NCBI GenBank assembly: GCA_033398695.1
Contig: CM065811.1
Location: 111,709,501-111,773,500, forward strand
Origin: Orobanche coerulescens
Taxonomy: Eukaryota; Streptophyta; Magnoliopsida; Lamiales; Orobanchaceae
Length of the DNA: 64,000 bases
Reading direction: 5' to 3'
Below, piece after piece: positions 56,432 through 64,000 of the stretch (within the stretch, counting starts at the first letter, position 1; every line of letters starts with the position of its first letter). Made by a program: the position numbers and the translations under genes. The notes under the pieces are model-generated. The model was not told where the DNA came from, did no database searches, and saw nothing but the letters and a program-made list of their open reading frames with translations.

Positions 56432-58063
56432 TGTAACACCCCCAATCCACTCAGGGATATTACACACCGTAAACCCTTCTCTTAGGGATCTACCAGGCTG
56501 GTAATACAATTAAACATCTCAACATTGCCTTTAAGGCTAAAAAGACTCAGTAGACCGATTTGGTCTTTCAATCAATACATACAACTCAATCTCAATACAT
56601 ACCCATGCAGGGTTCAAAATACAACACACTCCCGTACAACGGGAAAATACTGCAGTGGAAATAAAGTACAACTAAACCAATACGACATCGTATGGATCCT
56701 CATGTGATTAGTACCGATCATCATTCATCAATCTTCATACCAACCCTGTTTTATGCTCCCCAAGGCCCTGCACGTACCTAAATGCAATACATACATCCCC
56801 CTAGTGCAAGTACATAATCATACGAAATGTAACAAACAAATGGAAATCACGAATCGGGTACGACAATTAACTACCAAAGCCTTCCCGAGAGGTTTTACTA
56901 ATTAGAAAGCAATCAATGAAGTGTATGAAAGTAAATTCCTCATCTCGGAGATTTTAAAAGTAGAAACCTTATTAGACCTCAAGTCCTTAGTTGAAAAATA
57001 ACCATTTCGAGACGAATGGGTCTCAGCCCAAAATCACTTTCCATAAAACGACCTTTTTAAAACCGTTGGGATCTCATCACAAATCTCACCAAATCACAGT
57101 ACACGAGAACAATAGAAAGGTCTGTTTTCCAACATCAAAACCCCACGACTAAGGGACTAAACACATACGACAAAACACTCTAGTGCCATCCTAGCCAAGT
57201 AGGCCAAATGAACAGCTTACCTCTTACACAATTAGTCAATGCATGCAATCATGAAAACACCGTTCAAAAACACTCATTTCTGGAAATGCCATAACCTAAA
57301 ACACATTTATAAAATGCACCACAATTAACCGTTGATCCACCCCTCCGTGGACCCCTACCGAGACCCCGTCGGATCTAACCCATAGTAGTTAAAAGCAAAG
57401 CTCGTCAATCCACCCCTCCGTGGACCCCTACCGAGACCCCGTCGGATCTAATCCGTAGTGAGCATACACACACATGTCACTCATGCAATACTAATATGCT
57501 AAGAATGTAAGTTCATTAAGAATACTTACTAGAGATGGCTACTTACCCGACACCATTATCATACTCATAACAATACCTCCATCGTGAACAATCAATCAGA
57601 ACACAACAACATAATTAACACGGAATACATGATTCCATGACATTAAACGAGCAGGGGTATCATTAAAGGCCTCAATGCTCAAAATAATCAAATCATAATC
57701 AATTCACACGAATAATATTCACGAGGATAGACCAACCATCACAAATCCAACATGTAAACTCTATTTGCAGGACACAAGTATAACAAAAATACTTGCCTCG
57801 AATTGATGCTGAAAGCTCCGACGAACACGGATCACCCGATAGATCGATTGAAATCCCAACCCTTATTATAAATACATAATAGATAATTTAATATAAGGTC
57901 CAATTTAATATCTTATAATTATAATGGAATTAGTCTAATATATTACCTCAATTGAGCTCCTTTAAATTATTGATCGGATCAAACGACCAACGATATTCCA
58001 CCCGGTTCTATATCTCGATTTACTTAATGATGGGAATCATAATTCAAATTCCTGATCTATTGT

Positions 58064-58221
58064 CCCGTATATATATATATATATATATATATAAGTGTGT
58101 GTTGTGTGTGTAGTATATATATAAGTGTGTGTGCAGTGGGTGTGATATATATATGTGTGCTGCGTGTGTCATATATATATATATATATATATATTTGTTT
58201 GTTGGGTGTGTACTGTATGTG

Positions 58222-58289
<68 letters not shown>

Positions 58290-58290
58290 C
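58064..58290. repeat. TA/TG microsatellite cluster
   Basis: Alternating (TA)n and (TG)n runs, with (TG) continuous near 58240-58288. The same cluster with its unique flank (gcctacgaatggattcatat) appears in the opposite orientation at 63640-63965. Confidence 0.95.
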
Positions 58291-58785
58291 AGGGAAGATG
58301 GAGACGAGGATGGAAAGTTGTATAAATTAGCCTACGAATGGATTCATATATTGGACTTATGGGATGATTAATTTTTGGGTGAGTTTAGGTCTGTGGTATT
58401 TCATTCCGGTTCTCGGGCGGGTCTCGGATTCACTCGGACCACTAACAACCCTATATGTATGTAATGAATCATTTACTTTTGATTATGTAACTATTTAATT
58501 ACTCCATTCTATTTGCAGAGTTCACTTTTAAAAAAAATAATTTTATTTCAGGAGTCTATTTTTAAAATAAAATATTTAACTAAAATTTATAAAGTAATTC
58601 TTAATTGATTTTGTTATGTTAATAAGAAAAGTGTAGCTTATTGGAAAAAAATAAGCGAAAGTATATGGTTTTAAAAATTAAATTTGTTCAGATGATTAAA
58701 AATAAAAGGTTTTTAAAGTAAATACACATGTGTATGCCTTAGTCTATAGGTTAATGGACTTCTCCTAGCTAGTGTAGGACCAGAC

Positions 58786-59640
58786 CTGTTAGAATATTCC
58801 AGAATATGTAATCTCTCCCCATTCAAAGGACCCCATCAATGAGAATAAAGCTTATCTTCTGTATTAATTCTTGTGTTTTTTCTTTTACTTCAATAGTTCA
58901 TTTATCCAAAAGAAGAGAGTATATACTACACACACAGCCTGTTGGGCCCAAGAAGAAAACCCAACTCCCGCTGTCGCCTCCTACATCACCGAAACTTGGA
59001 TCGTCGACAATCAAACCCATCGGACCTCATCATACATCAAGCCTGACCGTCGGAAACTTGAACGCAGATCAGAAAATTCACCTTGCCGCCGGAAAAACAT
59101 GTCCGACAGATCCACCGCCGCACTCCATCCGCCTCACCGGTCAGACTCGAGCTACAGTCCAGACTCCTTAACCATGGCATCAGTCGCTGAATCCGAGCTA
59201 TCAATAACCCATGGCTGACCCGAGCTCCGTTCTCCTACTTCTGGCCACTCAATACCCAAATCTCCTTCATCGGAATCAACAGGTCAAGAACACATCTGCT
59301 TGATTCCTACTTCTGGCCACTCAATACCCAAATCTCCCACTTCTGGCCGCTCAATACCCAAATCTCCCTCGTCCGTCTCTGAACTGAAGTCGCGTCCATG
59401 GCCAGAGACCATGAAGAAAACCCACCGTCGGAGAAACCCGTCCACTGCCGGTGACCTGCACGGCTCACCTTTGCTATAATCCATCTCCTCGACGATTGCC
59501 CATTCTAGAGCATCGAGTCCCCGTGAAACCAGGACCTTCCACCGCCGCCGCTGCATCGTGAAGGAGAAGAGGATGAATGGTGTTGATGATTGGTGAAGAA
59601 GTCCACGTGGGTAGGTGGGAAAGAAGAACAAAAAAAATAA
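58786..59640. other. Unassigned GC-richer segment, possible copia LTR plus captured sequence
   Basis: TGTTAGAATATTCC at 58789 and the following 110 bp, with aataaa near 58852, resemble a short copia LTR, but no target duplication or partner is visible. From about 58940 to 59640 the sequence is more GC-rich than its surroundings and has open frames of 110-115 residues on both strands. Three 30-bp repeats containing cttctggccactcaatac occur at about 59236, 59312 and 59339. The minus-strand ORF (59631-59284) shows no domain that I recognise. It could be a captured gene fragment or a gag leader of another element. Confidence 0.3.
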
Positions 59641-59710
59641 AAGGGGAGAAAGAGAGAGGAGAGAGTGAACATCAGGAGGTAGAGTGAAAAAAAGAAATAA
59701 ATAAATATCT

Positions 59711-59714
59711 CCCT

Positions 59715-59779
<65 letters not shown>

Positions 59780-59804
59780 TATATATATAATATATATATA
59801 TATA
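59711..59804. repeat. CT and TA microsatellites
   Basis: A (CT)n run of about 14 units is followed by interrupted (TA)n. The ORFs predicted through it are low-complexity artefacts. Confidence 0.95.
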
Positions 59805-60067
59805 GGGAATTGTCTTAGTCGACCCAAATTTTACCAAATTACAGATAAAATTATTCCATTAAAACGAATGAATCTCAAATTAGTTATTCAGTATCCTTGT
59901 TCGATTATCCAATTAATACACTGCGTCATATAACACCAAGACTAACTCGCCAATATTTTAGTCCAACATCTCAGAGTCCGCCCGACTTATAAATAATCAG
60001 CTAATAAAATAAGAGATAAAAAAATTATATCGCCAAAATTCGAGTTTAAAAATTCCCGGATATTACA

Positions 60068-62375
60068 TACTACCCTCCTTAAAAGAAGTTTCGTCCCGAA
60101 ACTTAAAACAAGTAGGGAGAGATAATATCCCACCAGGAACATCTCCACGCGATACACAAGAACCGCGCAACTTATGTCTATCGGCGAAATGTTACAAGAA
60201 ACGCAAGGAACGTATGGCGTGGAAACACGCTCAACGACAACCACGATTGAACCTCAATGATCGAACAACACGATCGAACACAATGATCGAACAAAAACTA
60301 TCGAACAACAACAATCGAACACTAACGTTCGAACAACGATCCCAAAGTTCACACTTCAACTCAAGGTATTAAAGCAACTTCTAGAAACTAAAAGGCGTTA
60401 ATTTCGAACAAGGTTCACAAGAATCGAACTGAACTCAGAAAAGTCACAACGATAAATAGATTGATCCGAAATAAGGTCACACCCCGTTCGAACGATGACA
60501 ACTGAGATACTGAATAAGTTCAGAAAGTATCAACGAACATGAGCGAGTCGATAGAATTGAGAAAGACCAAATGCAGAAGTTAAAAACAATACAGGTATTT
60601 CATTCGACCTCTTTTAAGAGAAGTGTCGTCCCCGAAACTCACAACAACGGAAGCAAGGTAACAACACAACAAGTAACCGACAGAAACATCTTTTAAGGGC
60701 CTCTTAAAGCCGATCCTGACATATGTGGTGAAGTTCGTACCCTAGAAGGCTCGGTAACCAACTCGCCAAACTGGATTTGTGTCCCTCGAGTCCACAATTG
60801 TGACACACTACTGGCGGGGAACGACAATTTGCATGTACATGCCTCGGCACATTGCAGTTGAAGCACCCCGGCATACCGAATATACAACTGCTAGGTACAA
60901 TGGAATATAACATCGTAAAACAATATACCGGAGATGCCAAATCAGCATAACATATCAACGTAAGGCAACCCACATACACAAAATCATAGCAACGATGGTA
61001 TACATTCGGCGATTTCAATGGCCCGAATGATAACCATCACACAATTACAAAACATCATGAAACAATCACAGATGTACACAAACATACAAACCCAAGCTCT
61101 AACAGCTCGCACAGGTGCGATAACACGCAAATCACCACGAAAAGACAACATTCAAGACCAACATCACACCTCTCACAGAGGGCTAACACAACAAATGCGT
61201 GGCGAACGACTCAATGATCACACCACCAATTCAATCACAACTCAGACGGCCAACACCCTAACGACAATGCTAACATTATACACACATTCTCTGACCGCAA
61301 GCCGAAATGATAGGTTTTAAAAATAAAAACCACCTTTTTGAAAATGATTTGAAAACACTAGTTGATCTTTAAGTATCATGTTTCGAAAAAGTAATACAAA
61401 CAACGCCATTGAGGCTTTGAGGAACTGTCTTGCATTTGACAAAAACGAAGACATATTTCTTTTAGATAAAAACCTTCAGAATATTTGACCATCGGTCTAA
61501 GCAAATGCATTTTCTAAATTACTGAGAATATCTCAAAATATTTTGGTCCTCAGAGTAGAAGAATTTTGAAGCATATGGTTGCGCTAGTCGGCGCCTTGGA
61601 AATATAATCCATTTTAAAAGTATGCCTCAAAATTTATTTTCTAAGATACTCAAGATTTTCAAAAATCCAATAGGGCAGAATGCCCCAAACTCACACGTAT
61701 CGACATTCACTTATACATCTCATATTACACGCATCAAATCGTTCGAATTCAAAACAAAACATGTCTTTCCCATAAAACAAACAGTCAATCATCACAGTTG
61801 AAAACCGCCTAGGATCGGTGCGAAACCATGATCCCATTCTGAGGCCTCTAAGGACCCTCCCGAACTGGCTAGCGAACAAGCTTCTGAATCTGGAGTGAAG
61901 TCACGGATTCCCCCGAGGCCTCGTCGGACCCTCCCGAAGTGAGGAAAACACACACATATACATTTCCATTCCATATTAAGCACAAAGATTTCACGAAAAT
62001 ACTTGCAAAACGAGCAAATCATTTTGAAAATCATTAGCAGCGGACAAAAACAACAGTCGAAGAGACATAAATAGCGACAACACTCCTCATATAAAAAAAA
62101 TATGAGAGTCAAATAAACACATATCACGAAACCAAAAATCTACATGAAGATTCCATCTCTAAACAAATAATCATACAAGTAGCTCGTGTCACACGAGACA
62201 CAACACAAAGAAGAGAGGCTTACAACCATAGGTCGTACGAAGATGATGATCGCCCCACGATACTAATCACGACCAACAACTCAAATGACGCTTCGCGACA
62301 TGACTCAATCTGACAAGACCGGACAAACACGACCAAACGATACACGACTCAACCCGACAGCCTAGGTTTTCTCAA
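60068..62375 (-). other. F2 internal region, pol-less
   Basis: It is collinear with F1 34370-36949. On the minus strand a leader after the primer site gives way to noncoding sequence, a gag zinc-knuckle remnant (60779-60865), then a second purine tract (60603-60616) with an LTR-start-like GGTATTTCA, and finally the true polypurine tract. Only about 160 bp separate the zinc knuckle from the second purine tract, so all of protease, RT, RNase H and integrase were deleted. Positions 61805-61940 carry repeat units like those in the F1 LTR. Confidence 0.7.
60704..61018 (-). pseudogene. F2 gag remnant with two zinc knuckles
   Basis: A 104-residue minus-strand ORF contains CFNCNVPRHVHANC, a perfect CX2CX4HX4C knuckle (residues 52-65), and CHNCGLEGHKS, the first half of a second knuckle (residues 72-80 on). 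Ty3/gypsy gag proteins carry such knuckles at their C-terminus for RNA packaging. The preceding capsid domain is not recognisable. F1 keeps only GHVRANC of the first knuckle. Confidence 0.7.
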
Positions 62376-62392
62376 CCTAAGCTCCGATACCA
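62376..62392 (-). other. F2 primer binding site
   Basis: On the minus strand TGGTATCGGAGCTTAGG, identical to F1, lies 4 bp from the 5' LTR end. Confidence 0.85.
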
Positions 62393-62396
62393 TTTA

Positions 62397-63709
62397 TGTA
62401 ACACCCCCAATCCACACAGGGATATTACACGCCGTAAAACCTTGTCTCAAGGATCTACGAGGCTGGTAACACAATTAAACATCTCAACATCTCCTTTAAG
62501 GCTAAAAAGACTCAGTGGACCGATTTGGTCTTTCAATCAATAAATACAACTCAATCTCAATACATACCCACGCATGGGTCAAAATACAACACACTCCCGT
62601 ACAACGGAAAATACTGCAGCGAAAATAAAGTACAACTAAACCAATACGAAACCGTATGGATCCTCATGTGATTAGTACGGATCATCATTCATCATCCTTC
62701 ATACCAACCCTGTGTTATGCTCCCCATGGCCCTGCACGTACCTGAATGCAATACAGACATCCACCCCCGATTACTCGGGGGTTAGCAAAATCCCACTATT
62801 TTACTAGTGCAAGTACATAATCATACGAAATGTAACAAAAAAATGGAAATCACAAATCGGGTTCGACAATTAACTACCAAAGCCTTCCCGAGAGGTTTTA
62901 TTAATTAGAAAGCAATCAATGAAGTGTTTGAAAATAAATTCCTCATCTTAGGGATTTTAAAATTAGAAGCCTAATTGGACCTCAAGGCCTTATTTGAAAA
63001 AATAACCATTTACAGACGAATGGGTCTCAGCCCAAAATCACTTTCATAAAACGACCTTTTCAAAATTGTTGGGATCTCATCACAAATCTCACCAAATCAT
63101 AGTACACGAGAACAATAGCAAGGTCCGTTTTCCAACATCAAAACCCCACGACTAAGGGACTAAACACATACGACAGAACACTCTAGTGACATCCTAGCCA
63201 AGTAGGCCAAATGAACAACTTACCTCTTACACACTTAGTCAATGCATACAATCATGAAAACACCGTTCAAAAACATTCGTTTCCGGAAATGCCATAACCC
63301 AAAACACATTTATAAAATGCACCACAATTAACCGTTGATCCACCCCTCCGTGGACCCCTACCGAGACCCCGTCGGATCTAACCTGTAGTAGTTAAAAGCA
63401 TAGCTCGTCGATCCCAACCCTTATTATAAATACATAATAGACAATTTAATATAAGATCCAATTTAATATCTTATAATTATAAGGTAATTAGTCGGCTAAT
63501 ATATTACCTCAATTGAGCTCCTTTAAATTATTGATCGCATCAAACGAACAACGATATTCCACCCGGATCCATATCTCGATTTATGGGAATCATAATTCAA
63601 ATTCCTGAACGATTGTCCCATATACAGCTCCAAACTTGGGTTCATCCATAAGTCCAATATATGAATCCGTTCGTAGGCTAATTTATACAACTTTCGACCT
63701 CGTCACCAT

Positions 63710-63746
<37 letters not shown>

Positions 63747-63771
63747 AATACAGAACACACCCAAAACACAA

Positions 63772-63820
<49 letters not shown>

Positions 63821-63900
63821 AATATGACACATGCAACACACATATATATCACACCCAGTGCACACACATTTATATATATACTACACACACAGCACACACT

Positions 63901-63932
<32 letters not shown>

Positions 63933-64000
63933 TACTACACACACAGCACACACTTACATATATATGAGAAATGGTAGGACAACACCCTAAACCACACCGC
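62397..64000 (-). repeat. F2 5' LTR, partial
   Basis: It starts on the + strand with TGTAACACCCCC and runs off the window. It carries the double stem-loop: CCCCCGA-TTAC-TCGGGGG at 62764-62781 and AGCAAAAT / ATTTTACT at 62784-62805. It lacks about 0.44 kb present in the 3' LTR and carries the microsatellite cluster in inverted orientation. Confidence 0.85.
63712..63965. repeat. TA/CA microsatellite cluster
   Basis: (TA)n and (CA)n runs, the reverse complement of the 58064-58290 cluster. ORFs reading HTHTHT or YIYIYI here are artefacts. Confidence 0.95.

Larger units (their letters stand above)
56432..60067 (-). repeat. F2 3' LTR, enlarged by repeats and foreign sequence
   Basis: On the minus strand it starts TGTAATATCCGG and ends GGGGGTGTTACA. 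It agrees with the partial 5' LTR (62397-64000) over most of 56432-58060, except that it lacks the double stem-loop near 56785 and has an extra 0.44 kb at about 57410-57850, including a second CACCCCTCCGTGGACCCC unit. From 58064 it carries microsatellites and an unassigned GC-rich segment that may be later insertions. Confidence 0.75.
56432..64000 (-). mobile_element. Non-autonomous gypsy element F2, runs off the window
   Basis: It is a relative of F1 in the same orientation. Its 3' LTR (60067-56432 on the minus strand), polypurine tract (60068-60080), 2.3-kb internal region, primer site (62376-62392) and part of the 5' LTR (62397-64000) are present. The expected target duplication is ataac (56427-56431), but the other end lies outside. 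It has no pol genes. Confidence 0.88.

Noticed and set aside
58129..58371. ORFs through TA/TG repeats (also 59505-59837 and 63636-63951)
   Set aside because: Peptides are runs of Tyr-Ile, Val-Cys or His-Thr produced by microsatellites.

Overview
The window is plant nuclear DNA made almost wholly of nested transposable elements. I found no host gene, tRNA, rRNA or CRISPR array. The organism is a flowering plant: the dominant elements are Ty3/gypsy chromoviruses of the Tekay type (chromodomain at the integrase end, initiator-Met-tRNA primer site) and Ty1/copia elements of the SIRE/Maximus type (an extra ORF downstream of pol), with a RICESLEEPER-type hAT and a CACTA remnant. A eudicot with a large genome, possibly Asteraceae, fits best, but that is only an inference.

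Layout. 1-4200: 3' half of gypsy element G1 (+ strand) with a complete 3' LTR. 4201-6897: noncoding tail with tandem hairpin repeats, then a Tat/Athila-like LTR. 6898 to about 31800: SIRE-like element copia A. It is split by gypsy element G2 (8836-18441, target duplication acgat), and its 3' LTR is split by a hAT transposon (22385-30365), which itself holds a 4.6-kb solo gypsy LTR, S1 (22540-27163, duplication agacc). 31816-32154: end of a CACTA element. 32155-56431: SIRE-like element copia B. It is split by non-autonomous gypsy F1 (33857-39791, minus strand, duplication aatcc), by full-length SIRE-like copia C (41410-55307, duplication caaag; its 3' LTR carries solo copia LTR D, duplication gaagc), and by non-autonomous gypsy F2 (56432 to beyond the window, minus strand).

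Function. Every autonomous element has lost coding capacity through nonsense codons and frameshifts; only the copia C gag is an intact ORF. F1 and F2 keep primer site, polypurine tract and LTRs but only a gag zinc-knuckle remnant, so they would need proteins supplied by relatives.

The most interesting signal is regulatory. The LTR promoters carry arrays of 12-bp quasi-palindromes (roughly TWRCGYRCGYWA) separated by 11-12 bp of unconserved sequence, giving a 23-24 bp period, mostly just upstream of a TATA box. The same design is seen in unrelated elements (gypsy G2, S1 and F1; copia A), with a 22-bp version in the Tat-like LTR, and again between pol and the extra ORF of copia A. In both copia A and copia C a TATA box lies 142-150 bp upstream of the extra-ORF start, and in copia C the stretch begins with a polypurine tract and LTR-like start, which suggests a fossil LTR acting as an internal promoter. 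A second shared feature is a double stem-loop in the transcribed part of four gypsy LTRs, with covarying stems.
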